Shown here one piece after another: positions 48,445-60,364 of a stretch of DNA of 64,000 nucleotides (positions are counted from its first letter, which is position 1; each line of letters opens with the position of its first letter). Source of the DNA: Liolophura sinensis (lineage: Eukaryota; Mollusca; Polyplacophora; Chitonida; Chitonidae). The notes beneath the pieces are model-generated. The model was not told the origin of the DNA. It saw nothing but the letters and a program-made list of their open reading frames with translations, and searched no databases. Where the stretch lies: assembly GCF_032854445.1 (NCBI RefSeq), contig NC_088303.1, positions 32,493,501-32,557,500 on the forward strand. The letters run 5' to 3'. The position numbers and the translations under genes were made by a program.

Positions 48445-49239
48445 GTGTTTAAGAGCAAGACATGCTGCACACTGTTAAAAGTATAATTTCACATTTAACG
48501 TTGAAGAACAAATTTATTCATTTTCTCAAAATTGTCCTATCACTTCCGAAACGTGTATTTAATGGACCGTATACAATATATAGTTATAATATACAGCTAT
48601 GTGACTATTATTTATCACAGCGTTAATGCCCGTGGCATTGCCGGTGGGCCATCGACTTAAAAATCTGGAGAATAGTGCCATAGTTACATGCTTTATTTAC
48701 CTTTAGTATCATGTTAAAAACAATTTCGTTTTCTGTTCAGTCAAAGTAGGTAACCTATCTGTATCGTCTATATTTATCGCGATTTCCTCACCCTTTCATC
48801 AGCACAATTGTCAGCACAAATGGTGCTGATTATCTTAATATTATCTTAATCGTGGTTTTAAAATAATGTAGGCACTTTTTTTCAAATTAAATTAAAACTT
48901 GGCATATGGCTTCACTGTAACAAATTATAGATCAAGAGTTTTTGAACGCTACGTCTAATTTGAACAATTTGGACAATTTATTGCCATTCAACAGTTTCCC
49001 GGACTCTTTTCAGAACTTTTCATTGCACTGAACTAAAAATTTATGCATCACTTCAGCTTACCCCTACGTTGAATTTGAATTCGTGGCGGTCTTGTCCAAA
49101 TGTAGACAGTTCTTCGTAGTTTTTTCATTACAAGTAACAAACAACAAAATGTAAATTCGTTTTTTTTTGGTTTTAGCTCTGTTCACCTGTTTAGTGGTCA
49201 TATCTTAGCTCTGCTGATCAATCTTATTTCCGTGATACC

Positions 49240-49297
49240 AAATTTATCTATATATTTAATGGGTGTTTTACACCCTACTCCAGAATGTTTGACTTAT
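49240..49297 (-). mobile_element. SINE 3'-end fragment interrupted by second SINE
   Basis: TTAATGGGTGTTTTACACCC, TACTCCAGAATGTTTGACTT: about 55 bp of an older minus-strand SINE, cut off by the tail of the next copy. Confidence 0.75.
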
Positions 49298-49456
49298 ATT
49301 TATTTATTTATTTATTTGATTGGTGCTTTACGCAATACTCAAGAATATTTCACTTATACCTCGGCGGCCAGCAATATGGCGGGAGGAAACCGGACAGAGC
49401 CCGGGGAAAACACATGGCCATCCGCAGGTTGCTGGAAGACCTTCCCACGTAGCAAG
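49297..49456 (-). mobile_element. 5'-truncated (AAAT)-tailed SINE
   Basis: (TTTA)n, GATTGGTGCTTTACGCAATA, GCGGCCAGCAATATGGCGGG, CATCCGCAGGTTGCTGGAAG, ending at CTTCCCACGTAG. Minus strand; no head. Confidence 0.88.
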
Positions 49457-49544
49457 CAAAACAAGCTACATATTATTATACTAATTTGAGCGGAGGTTAT
49501 GTGGCAGGGTTTTGCTTAAGTGAAGTCTTTACCGATGTATTAAC

Positions 49545-52500
49545 CAGCTCAGGACGTTCGTCGGTGTGATGTTATCAGCCTCAAGGCCCAGATTGCTAGG
49601 CACTGTCTCTCCTAGCACAGTTTAACCTGAATTTAATTTATTTATTTGATGGGTATTTTACGCCGTACTCAAGAATATCACGTCTGTTTAGAAATCCTTT
49701 CCAAAACCCTTGTTCTTGTCAACATTTAATTAGCCACGTCTGCGAATGTACAAAAATCCGAAGAGAGCTATCTTTTTGGACAAAAGTTTACTTAAATTCT
49801 TGTCTTGACAAACTTCTGTATTCCTCGATCGTTGCATATTTCTGTGGTTTCTTAATAGCAGATCGAAATTGTGAATTATTCAGTCTTTTCTGTATATAAA
49901 AAACTTTATAACAATTTATTTTAATTTTTTTTTGTTTAATGCTGTCAAGGATTTAGACGTGTGGCTTTTTTCTCTCATTAAAACTGTCGCCACAGATATC
50001 TGAGGCGCTCAGTTTTCCCTCCAAATCGTTTGCCAATATTTCCCTGTGCTGATTAGTTTCAATAATCAAAGCCAGTCCCTGAGGTGAATGTGTCGTTTTG
50101 GTGTGTTTTCGTGAACATCAGATTTAGCGCAGATAACAACCCTGAATAAAACCTTTATCACCATTAACGCCATGCCTCTGCCCGGACATTCGACAACAAG
50201 GAAACAAGAAACAGGCTCAAATCAATTGACCCACTGCATGTCGATTTACAGCATAATCCCATCATTATACTCTACGCAGAAGAAAGCCTATTAATTAATT
50301 TGATGAGGGATAAGTGTTTTTCCAAAAGCTTAACTAAGATGAAAAGCATGCTAAGTGTTTTGGGCTATAACTAGGTTCACGTGTACCCTCTCGCGCTGGC
50401 CTCGTGGCCCCTTCATGAGCACATCACATTTTCCTCCTGCAGCAGCTACACATCATTGCCAACGTATCTTCAACTTGAACAAAAAAAAAAGGATTTTTCC
50501 ACGAAATTACAAAACATTTAATCTACAAAATGTATTGCTACATATACTTGTATGATTCCACGTATCTATTTTTGCCCATGCCTACGTGGACCTATACAAG
50601 CAGTCAGGATGTTTCTCGTGCAAACCTCGCACAAGCCTTTTTCGAGAGAAGGCTAATGGAAAGTGCACTGAATGAATCCCCAAAGCGTCAGAAGGATTAC
50701 TCAGATTCTTTTGATCCCTTAACTTCAAAATATACTCGTAATTTGCTAAAATTAATTCAAAAGTTTCAATAACATCAAAAGTTATTCTTCATCAAAAGTT
50801 AATCATGTGTTGATTCACAATACATTTTTGTCCTTCATTTTATAAAATTTTATAAAAAAAAAAAAAACATCAATTGCAAAACTGATTGACTCTCTCTGTC
50901 ATCAAGGTCCCCTTCAGGCTGAATTAAAAAACACATTCCTCTAGCTCCACTATAGAACAGACATCTGTTCTGTTTGGCTCATAATTGGCAGTGATGAAGG
51001 CTCTGCAGTAATTGATAATCGTCTGGGTTCCTTCCTAGTCAGCTGTCACACAGTCATTCTTCACAACGTTAGTGTATATCTAGCTATCTGCTAACACAGC
51101 CAGACATATCGAATTACTTTGGTAATACTAATTCCAGACTTTTGACCAGAATCATGTTCTCCCGCTCTTTTTTGTCGATCTTCGCTGGTCAGAACTTCCC
51201 TTGACAAACGTGTCAGGCAAGCAAATTACTATGGCGCAGTTTGTGTCAGTTTGAATTCGCATTGTGTGTAACGAATATAAAAAACCAACATGTGGGAAAG
51301 TTCGTCAGTAACTTGCCAGATGTTATCAGTTTTGGTAGAAAGGTAAGTAAGCTACCTTATGGGGTGACGCAGTATCGTTCTCCAGGCTCTAACCTGTTCC
51401 CACCAACCTTAAGCCTGGTAAATGTTACCATTAAGTAAGTGAATAATTACATCAGTAAAGCTAACCAAATGAACATGGGTTCACGCTCGTATGGCTGCTT
51501 CTGTGCATCGTGTGTTATTGATTATCGGTATGTATTGTCAGGCTTTTCAGAAATATTGCCCACTGACTGATGTTTTGGTTTATGTGAGCTTTGTTCACAC
51601 AAAGGCTCGATAGTTTGAACGAAACATAAGAGTCTTTAATACCCTGATGAATTTCCCGCATTGGGGTACATACACATATACTCTGATTCCATCTGATTGA
51701 CCTAGTTTCCTTATAGTTGGAAGCCAATCTGAAGACTGAAGTATTGGGTGATGTTTAAGACCTATACAGTACAATACAGCAGATGAATATCGTTCTAGCC
51801 ATTGTTTCCTGTTTACTGTGTTCTTTACACGAATGACTGGGATGAGAACTGGAAAAAAGGCATAACTGATTACAGAGAGAACAGCTGTGTTTTAAGACAC
51901 ACGTAACCATGGTATACATAATGCCAGAAACACTTGACTCCAAGCCTATAGGACAACTCATCAATGTCTGGTCGAAACGAAAATTGAACGGATAATTCAC
52001 TAAGTAACTCACACAATCTTTATCAAGGTGAATTAGTAAAGGTACACATAGATGCGTAGATCACTTGGAAGATTTCTTCGAGTATGGCCTACCCATTCTG
52101 ATGAGCAAGAAAACCTATAGCTCTAGATGAAAACACATGTAAGGGTATACATCGTGTAAAATAATTTCGAATCTGCATAATACCAATGTATGATGTGAGC
52201 GCTTGTTTCAATCAGTATTCTGTTAATCTTCAGTTTAATGTAAAATCCCCTGCCCAGCAACCATACGCACGATCTCGTCCGATCAAGGCAACGGTTTCGA
52301 GAATGCGGCAAAGACTTAGTGATGAAAATTTATAATACGACTTTCAGGATTGGTTGCAAGGCACTGTATCGTCAACAAGTCCCGAACAATCACAGTTTTT
52401 ATTTGTTTCTCCTCTGATATACTAGCTCAAACAGTGAGAGTGTAGAATTCCTGGCCAATTTAAAATAAAAATGCTAGGCAACCTCAAAGCATTTTACAAT

Positions 52501-52880
52501 TTTGCATACGGTATCAGTAACACTGACAAACAAATTGTGTATTCTAAAGGACGACCTTGTTGTTTCCTTTATTCCTGGTATCGTAGATTGTGGATGCCTC
52601 TATCTGATGGCAGTTAAAAGTACATCTGAGACGTAAGCTAAAATTTAGATACCGATCCTGATTACCTTAACCAGCTGAGCCTTCACCGGCGCAGTCTGTG
52701 GACATGTTATCTGGCGCATGTATGTCGCACCTGGCGCTTAAATAAGCCTGCATGTTGGACGGACGTAGATGACAGGTGAGGCGGACGTAGACAGATAACA
52801 AGCTGTCACAGTGGAGACAAAGAAATAGTCCGCAACGAAATACACGAGTCGTTTGTTGACAGAGCAATTAAGACACGCTG
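49545..52880 (+). repeat. Large duplicated block, copy 2
   Basis: GTGATGTTATCAGCC (49566), TTTCCCTGTGCTGATTAGTT (50040), GGACATTCGACAACAAGG (50180), AAAGCTTAACTAAGATGAAA-AGCATGC, CTTCATTTTATAAAATT (50835), GAAGTATTGGGTGATG (51739), AAGCTAAAATTTAGATACCG (52637) and CCAGCTGAGCCTTCACC. Same orientation as copy 1. Confidence 0.75.
49632..49682 (-). mobile_element. SINE 3'-end fragment
   Basis: TTTATTTATTTGATGGGTAT, TTTACGCCGTACTCAAGAAT. About 50 bp, minus strand. Confidence 0.75.
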
Positions 52881-53399
52881 CGCGCTGTTCACACTCCGTT
52901 TTAAACATGTTTTTATGCTAAAGAAGGAAATATATGTTCTAAAAACTGTTTTATCTTTTCCAAAATGTGTTTTCCATGGCCACAAAGTTCATCTAGACTT
53001 ATTTAGATTTGTAAACCAGTTTGTGAAGCCTAGTTTTAAAATACACAGCTATTCCTAACAAAACACTACTTCGGCCCATCTCCTTAAGTGGTGAAAATAG
53101 CCTAGTCGTAAGATTTTTTACTCTCATGAAATCCGGAATATTTGCAAAGATCTTTAAATCAAACATGCGGTATTATTTTTTACATAAACAAATATTCAGC
53201 GCCAATAATATCATTTTCACAACTCCAATGACTACAGATATGAGGATAAATGAACAGTACGCTATATGCGGGGTACTGATGACAAGAAAACCATCTCTGG
53301 CGCTTTTGTGGCAGTTTGTGACATCCAAGCTCCGATTTGTCCCTATCACAGAACTTCAGAAAGGCGTTTAATAACAGTTACATAAATAAATAAATATCT

Positions 53400-55015
53400 G
53401 TAAAACTGATCTGACAGGCAGTTTCTCAGGTACCTTATGTGGCGATGTGGTGTCATTCTCCAGGCCCTTACCTTTTCCCGCCAGCCATAAGCCTGGGATG
53501 ATTGTATCAGCACGACGAACCAAATGGGTTCACACTCATACGGTTGCCTCAGTAGAATGTTATTCATTAATTGCTAGGAATTTTTCGCACGTAACTCTCT
53601 CGTAGCGGCTCGATAGTTTGGATAAAGAATGAGAGCCTTTAATACTCCTATGAATCCTTGGATATTGATACATACATTTTCATTCAATGTGACAGATGTA
53701 CTTGTGTCTTACTATAATTGGGAGACAGTCTACTGAAGTATTGGGTCTTCAAGGCAGATGCCGTACAATACAGCAGAATAATATCGTTCCGGCCATTGTT
53801 TCCTGTTCACTGTGTTCGTCACACAACTGATTGGGATGAGAATCGAACAATATGCTGAACTGACTACAGCAAGAAAGGCTGCCTGTATGACACACGCGAC
53901 CATGGTTGACAAAATAGTAGAAACACCTGACTACTACTCTATATAGAACAACTCATCAATGTCTGGCCAAAACGAAAATTAGACGGATAATTGGTACTCT
54001 CAAGACTCAGATAGGGCTCATCTGACCGACTACGTAATTAACCCACACAATCTCTGTCATAGTGAGTTAGTGAAGCCATAGGTGTGTAGAGCACTTTGAC
54101 GGTCTCTGACAGTACGGCGACGAACCTATTCTTATAAGAAAGAAAACTTATACATCTCGATGATAACCCGTGTACTGGTATATACGCGAAATAAGATAAT
54201 TGCCCAACGTGGGCGCTGGCTTTTAATTAGAATTGTGTTAATGCTCTAGCTGATGTAACACCCCCTGCTCTACCCCGTACCTCCCCACCATCTCCTCCGT
54301 TCGAGGCAAAAGTTTTGTGAATGTGACACTAATGACTTAGCAACAAAGGGGTTTTTTTATATGCTTTTACATCCAGAGGAATCTTAAAAAGAAACGGAAT
54401 AAATTACATTGAAACACTAAAACATTTTCGAGTAATCAACGTTTTTATTCATCTCTGCACAGATATACTTTCTCCAATAGCGGGAGCGTAGAATTACTGG
54501 CCAATTAAACTGAAAGTGTTATGTACTTAGGTACTTAACAATGGCGCATGAATACACCCCCAAAAGAACTATTTGTCAAACTGGTTTTCAATCTGCACAT
54601 GATATTAGTGCCACGTTGGCGAGGAAATTGTACATTCTAAACAAGGGATGACCATGTTGTTTGTTTCATTTCTGGTATCACAGACTGTGTATGCCTCTAC
54701 CTGATGGCAATTAAACGTACATCTGAGATGTAAGCTAAAATTTACACACCTATCATGATTATCTAAACCAGCTGAGCCTTTCACCGATGTAGTCAGTGGA
54801 GATGTAAACTGGCGTATGGCGTATGCACCTGGCGCTCGGATACGCCGATGTGTTCCTTGTGATGTTATTGAGATGATGTCCTTTGAGAACGTAGATGACA
54901 GGTGGGGCGGACGTAGACAGATAACAGGCTGTCACAATCGAGACAACGAAATAGCCCGCAACGAAATACACAAATTGCGGGTTCACATAGCAAGACACAC
55001 TGCATACTTTTTAAG
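53400..55015 (+). repeat. Large duplicated block, copy 3 (right part only)
   Basis: Matches the right halves of copies 1 and 2: TTCTCCAGGCCCTTACC (53458), GAAGTATTGGGTCTTC (53735), CGTTCCGGCCATTGTTTCCT, AAGCTAAAATTTACACACC (54732) and CCAGCTGAGCCTTTCACC. The left half of the block is absent. Confidence 0.75.
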
Positions 55016-55240
55016 TCTTTTTTATATTCGTTTTAATGATTAAAAGACGATATTTACTCCCCAAATTCTTCTATTCTTTAAGAAAGTGAGCCTTTAATGG
55101 CCACAAAGTTCATCTACACGTACATGTACTTAGATATTCAAGCCAGTGATGTCACAGTCTTGTAGTAAGCCCGACAGAATCAAAACTACTCAGAACAGAA
55201 TACTGCTTACACTCGTCTTCTTGTTTGGCTAACATTTTGA

Positions 55241-55489
55241 TTTTTTTTTTTTTTTTTTTGATTGGTGTTTTACGCCGTACTCAAGAATATTTCACTTATA
55301 CGACGGCGGCCAGCATTATGGTGGGTGGAAACCGGGCAGAGCCCGGCGGAAACCCACGACCATCCGCAGGTTGCTGGCAGACCTTCCCACGTACGGCCGG
55401 AGAGGAAGCCAGCATGACCTGGTCTTGAACTCACAGCGACCGCATTGGTGAGAGGCTTCTGGGTCACTACGCTGCGCTAGCGCGCTAAC
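55241..55489 (-). mobile_element. Young (near-intact) SINE with 14-bp TSD and poly(A) tail
   Basis: A near-complete minus-strand copy lacking only about 20 bp of the tRNA-like head. Perfect direct repeats GGCTAACATTTTGA at 55227-55240 and 55490-55503. The tail is a run of about 19 A (T on the plus strand) instead of AAAT repeats. Confidence 0.95.
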
Positions 55490-56157
55490 GGCTAACATTT
55501 TGAAATACTTTATATAATGATGAGTTTTTTCACTCGAGTAAAATCCTGGATATTTCCAAAGATCATTCAGTCAAACGGTATTATTAAAGAAAGGAATATA
55601 CATCTACATCTATACAAATCTCAAAACGCAAACGACTACAGACGACCGGAGAGGATGCCAGCATTCTAGAGTTTGCGTAGAGTTTGCTGTAGCCCCTTGT
55701 TGAAGCATCCACTGTATACAAATTACCCTTCACGCCCATTGTCCAGCCTGCCACTTGCGTTCGAATAATTATAACGTCACTCGAGTCAATACGTTCTTGG
55801 CGTCGAAACAAAGCTGATGGAGTTAACATTATGAATTAGAAAAAGTATTCTAACGTCATTTAATTTGTGATAATATGGGCATTCAGATGTCAATGTGTAG
55901 GGCATGTGATGTTACGTGTCACTAACGACAGGTTGTAGTGATTGTGACTGATGACTCACAACTATTTAAGGTTTTTTAATTATGACACCCGAGACAATGA
56001 GTTTTAACTGTCAATCTCATAAAGGTTTACATTATGAAAATGTGTTCCAACATCATTTTTTGTGCAAAAATAAAAAAATTCAACATGTCCATCTGTAGAG
56101 CCTGTGTTCTTAGGTGTCAGAAGTTAAAGACAATTTGGTACCGAGTAACACTGAATA

Positions 56158-56424
56158 TATTTTTTATTTATTTAATTGGAGTTCTAGGCCTCAGTCGAGA
56201 ATATTTAACATATATGACGGTAGCCAGCACTTTGGTGCGAGAAAACCGGACAGAGCCGTGGGGAAACCGACGACCATCCCCAAGTTGCTGCAAGACCTTC
56301 CCACGTACTGCCGGAGATGAAGGTAACATGAGCTGGACTTGAACTCACAAGCACCGCATTTATGGGAAGCTGCTGGGTCTGCGCCGTGGTGGAGTGCTTA
56401 CCCCCTCTGTCACGGTGGTCCCCT
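56158..56424 (-). mobile_element. Diverged full-length (AAAT)-family SINE
   Basis: Tail TTTATTTATTTAATTGGAGT through GAACTCACAAGCACCGCATT to GTCACGGTGGTCCC on the minus strand. Flanks CACTGAATA (56149-56157) and CACTGGATA (56425-56433) are a likely target duplication with one mismatch. Confidence 0.85.
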
Positions 56425-56789
56425 CACTGGATAAAAAGAAACAGACTATATTCTACACTTTCTGGTAACATTGGGTCGACGACTGTTTTCCTATTCAATA
56501 AAAAAGTACGTGACCTCCCGCTGCCCGATTGCCCCATAATGGCCTGTCTATATATTGTAAATATATACTTTAGTCTCTGTGTTATTCGCGATTTCCTCAA
56601 CTGTAAGATTATTATTACTTTAGGACAATTATCAGCACAGATGGTGCACAGCAAGATAATGTGTAACACTATACTAAAAGTGTCTTCCCACCATAATACT
56701 AATCGCCGTAAACGATCGTTGAAAACCACTTGTCTTCCTTCAAGGTGGTGACCATATGTGTACGTCACACGTGGTAAAGGTCGTCAGTA

Positions 56790-56915
56790 ACTTGTTAAAG
56801 GTCGGTGGTTTGGGCCGGGCATTTTGTTTTCCTTCACTCATAAAACTCACCGCCATTGTGTAAGTCAAAAATTCTTGTGACTGGAAGTTGAAGAACAATC
56901 ACTGAAATAAATAAA
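56790..56915 (+). mobile_element. SINE-related 3' half, variant subfamily
   Basis: TAAAGGTCGGTGGTTTGGGC, ACTCACCGCCATTGTGTAAG, AAAAATTCTTGTGACTGGAA, then GAACAATCACTGAAATAAAT. It follows the order of the SINE 3' domain but with a different central part. Confidence 0.55.
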
Positions 56916-57319
56916 TACTTCATAATACCTATAAGCAAACGTGATGTGATTTCCTGAAATTTTGATACAAGTTTTTATACGTCTTCATACAGTTATTCAT
57001 ATCGTTTGTTTATTTCCATCTACTAGGTTCGTGTGTTTTAAGCCACATACTCCTGAATGTAACTTGTTCTCAATCAATATTTCCGTGGTTGTAACCAGGA
57101 ATTTTATATGACCAGGTTGCATGTCGGGTCTAGATGTAATCGATCCGCCAGGGTTAACGGATGTAACTATAGTTTGAAAGGTAAATATGCAAAGAAATGT
57201 TAAGTCATTTGTGCTCTGGCGCACAGAGAAATTAAGGTATTTAGGCAAATGGCATAATGCTAAACATTTGACGGCTCTAACGTGCATAAGATTAAGTCCT
57301 TACGTCTCAGTCACATTTA

Positions 57320-57348
57320 TTTATTTATTTATTTGTTTGTTTGTTTGT

Positions 57349-57407
<59 letters not shown>

Positions 57408-57428
57408 TTTGTTTGTTTGTTTGTTTGT

Positions 57429-57507
<79 letters not shown>

Positions 57508-57560
57508 TTTGTTTGTTTGCTTGTTTGTTTGTTTGTTTGTTTGTTTATTTATTTATTTGA
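57320..57560. repeat. (TTTA)n/(TTTG)n microsatellite
   Basis: Blocks of TTTA alternate with blocks of TTTG (TTTG at about 57332-57350, 57410-57430 and 57510-57545). It has grown from the SINE tail. Confidence 0.95.
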
Positions 57561-57745
57561 TTGGTACTCAAGAATATTTCACTTATAAGACGGCGGCCAA
57601 CATTAGTGTGGGAGGAAACCGGGCAGAGCCCGGCGGGAACCCATGACCATCCGCAAGTTGGATCCCTCAAAGACCACGTTGGTGAGAGGCCCCTAGGTCA
57701 TTAAACTGCGCCAGCGCGCTATCCAACTGAGGCCACGGAGGCTCC
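57320..57745 (-). mobile_element. SINE with greatly expanded tail and 12-bp TSD
   Basis: The tail has grown to about 240 bp of TTTA/TTTG repeats (57320-57560). The body follows with two internal deletions: near the 3' end (TTGATTGGTACTCAAG) and in the middle (CGCAAGTTGGATCCCTCAAA). The head ends ATCCAACTGAGGCCACGGAG. Perfect direct repeats CAGTCACATTTA at 57308-57319 and 57746-57757. The long Leu/Phe/Tyr/Ile open frames in the tail are artefacts of the repeat. Confidence 0.92.
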
Positions 57746-58792
57746 CAGTCACATTTAAGTGCCTTGCTACTGTCGGTAATGTGTGATAGACATAACTGGG
57801 TGTAGTCCATTAACACACCAAACAACACATTGAGAGTTTTAACAAGAGAACGGTACCATAGAGTCACAACTTTACTGCCTGGTACCTTTTGTTTACCAGT
57901 TTCCTCATATATATTTTCATACGAGTCTTGTATTGTCTTGTATTGAGTACGACGTATCCTAAGCAGATTTGCTTTTTGTACCGAACAAGCCGTTTGCACA
58001 GAAACATGGCGCAGCTTTAATATCACTTTGTTTGTATGAACAGTTGTAGCAAAAGCATAACAGAAGTACTTGTTAATGTTTAAAAATACAGTATTGTGGA
58101 CTACTTACAGGATATGACGCATCGGACATTGCACACGTATGTATTTCCATCATTTGAAACAAGACTATAAAAGATTGTAACCGAGGGAGCCGGCAGACGG
58201 TGGTCGTTTACGACATTATGGAGTGGTACTAGCAGCTTTTTGTCAATATCTGGATGTTTTGGAACGATTTTCGGAAATACATTTTGTACAGAGGCCTGCG
58301 GTAATTGGACAAAGTATAGTTTAGCCCTTGAGCTTTCTGGGTGGTGAATGTAGTTTTCAAGAGATCGTTACATCCAGAAGAAATATTACACTTTTGAACA
58401 ACTGTAAAAAAAATATACGACTTTTCAGAAAGGTATTTAATTGGAAAGTCGATCTGTGAGACCGTTGTGGCTGTCACTAGAGCACCGCCTACAGCTGCGG
58501 ATTTGCTATTTGTTATACTTGTTATAGGATTGAACATTAGATCTATAATCAAACAGTGCAACTATACCGTCTGCCCATATCGATCTTGCTCAAGCCGTGC
58601 ATTATAACCTTAGAATGTACAGATGTCCTTGCAACATTAACTTTAATTACATCTTTAATTTGTAGTTAACAACTCACATTGTTTTAATGTTGTTACGTGT
58701 TAAATGTGTATCACAGTACAGCATTTTCAGTAATTCTAGACCCTTTACGTCAAGTAAAATGCAAATATCATCGTTATAGCATTTTTGTCAAT

Positions 58793-58925
58793 GCAACCTG
58801 TGGATGGTCGTGGATTTCCTCCGAGCTCTGTCCGGTTTCCTCCCTCCCTAATGCTGGCTGTCGTCGTATAGGTGAAACATTCTTGAGTACGGCGTAATAC
58901 ACCAATCAGATAAATAAATATATAA
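58793..58925 (+). mobile_element. 5'-truncated (AAAT)-tailed SINE
   Basis: TGCAACCTGTGGATGGTCGT through TGAGTACGGCGTAATACACC to AATCAGATAAATAAATA. Plus strand; no clear target duplication. Confidence 0.88.
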
Positions 58926-59207
58926 AAACCAGTGGTTACACAGTCCCTAAGCTGAAACAGATCGCTAGACAACCAGAGTATTATACAGTAGGGCCTTTTA
59001 CCTGGTGTTTAATTAACAGATTAACTGACTAGTGGTTAGCGCCGATTGATTAAGAATGTTCACATATATGAAGGCGGTCAGGCTTTTATAGATAGAGAAC
59101 AAAAAGGGAAGAAACGAATTCCCAAATCACATAAGTTACGATCATGTACTGGTAAAACAATATCCAAAGTCGAATTTCCAAATACCAGTTTCAGTAATAA
59201 AATTAAC

Positions 59208-59292
59208 ATTTTCCTCCCTCCATAATGCTGGCCGCCGTCGTATAAGTGAAATATTCTTGAGTACGGCGTAAAATACCAATCAGATAAATAAA
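59208..59292 (+). mobile_element. Short 5'-truncated SINE
   Basis: TTCCTCCCTCCATAATGCTG, GTATAAGTGAAATATTCTTG, CGGCGTAAAATACCAATCAG-ATAAATAA. Plus strand. It ends about 25 bp before the minisatellite begins. Confidence 0.85.
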
Positions 59293-59664
59293 ATATGATG
59301 TCCAGTGTCCCATAGGTTGAAGAAGTACCCCCATGCCCAAAGACGTGTCTTCCAATGACAGGATAGCGAAGTACTTCAGATAATTGTAAGCCAAAAGGCT
59401 ATACTCTTCAAGTTAAGTGAGGGTGGTTACATGCCCAAAGAAGAGTCTTTCAGTCACAGGAGAGAGAAGTGCTTCAGTTAGTTGTAAGCCAAAAGTCTTC
59501 GAGTTATAGGGTGGGGAAGTGCTTAAGTCAGTTCTATGTCGAAAGTTTTACGTCTTCCAGATAAAGGGTGAAGTATTTCAGTCACTTTTAAGTCCAAAAC
59601 CGAGTCTTCCAGTTATAGGTGAAGAAGTACTTCGGTAAGTCAAAAGTAAAGTCTTCCATTCAGA

Positions 59665-60364
59665 GGGTAGAGAAGTACTTCAGTCAACTCAATGTCCAAA
59701 GGCGTCTTTCAGTTATAGGGTGAAGAATTATGTTCAAAGGCGTCTTCCAGTTACAGGTGAAGAAGTACTTCAGTCAGTCGAAAAGCAAGTCTTCTATTCA
59801 GAGGGTAGAGAAGTACTTCAGTCAACTCGATGTCCAAACGAGTCTTTCAGTTATAGGGTGAAGAATTATGTTCAAAGGCGTCTTCCAGTTATAGGTGAAG
59901 AAGTACTTCGGTAAGTCGAAAGGCAAGTCTTCCATTCAGAGGGTAGAGAAGTACTTCAGTCAACTTGATGTTCAAACGCGTCTTTCAGTTATAGGGTGAA
60001 GAATTATGTTCAAAGGCGTCTTCCAGTTACAGGTGAAGAAGTACTTCAGTCAGTCGAAAGGCAAGTCTTCCATTCAGAGGGTAGAGAAGTACTTCAGTCA
60101 ACTCGATGTCCAAACGCGTCTTCCAGTTACAGGTGAAGAAGTACTTCAGTCAGTCGAAAAGCAAGTCTTCCATTCAGAGAGTAGAGAAGTACTTCAGTCA
60201 GTCAAAAGGCAAGTCTTCCAGTCAGAGAGTAGAGAAGTACTTCAGTCAACTCGACATCCAAACGCGTCTTTCAGTTATAGGGTGAAGAATTCTGTTCAAA
60301 GGCGTCTTCCAGTGACAGGTGAAGAAGTACTTCAGTCAGTCGAAAAGCAAGTCTTCCAGTCAGA
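59665..60364. repeat. 700-bp higher-order unit, copy 1
   Basis: Aligns position by position with the following 700 bp. I saw two substitutions (C at 59735 vs T at 60435; C at 60303 vs T at 61003) in the lines compared. It contains part of an open frame from 60006. Confidence 0.88.

Noticed and set aside
55225-55498. Open frames across the SINE on both strands (also at 48195-48432 and 45269-45583)
   Set aside because: They are translations of SINE sequence, recurring wherever the SINE occurs.
56362-56768. 129- and 114-codon open frames on opposite strands
   Set aside because: They overlap each other and a SINE end, and show no recognisable domain.
57187-57646. Open frames of 92-133 codons rich in Leu/Phe/Tyr/Ile
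   Set aside because: They are translations of the TTTA/TTTG tract and the SINE.
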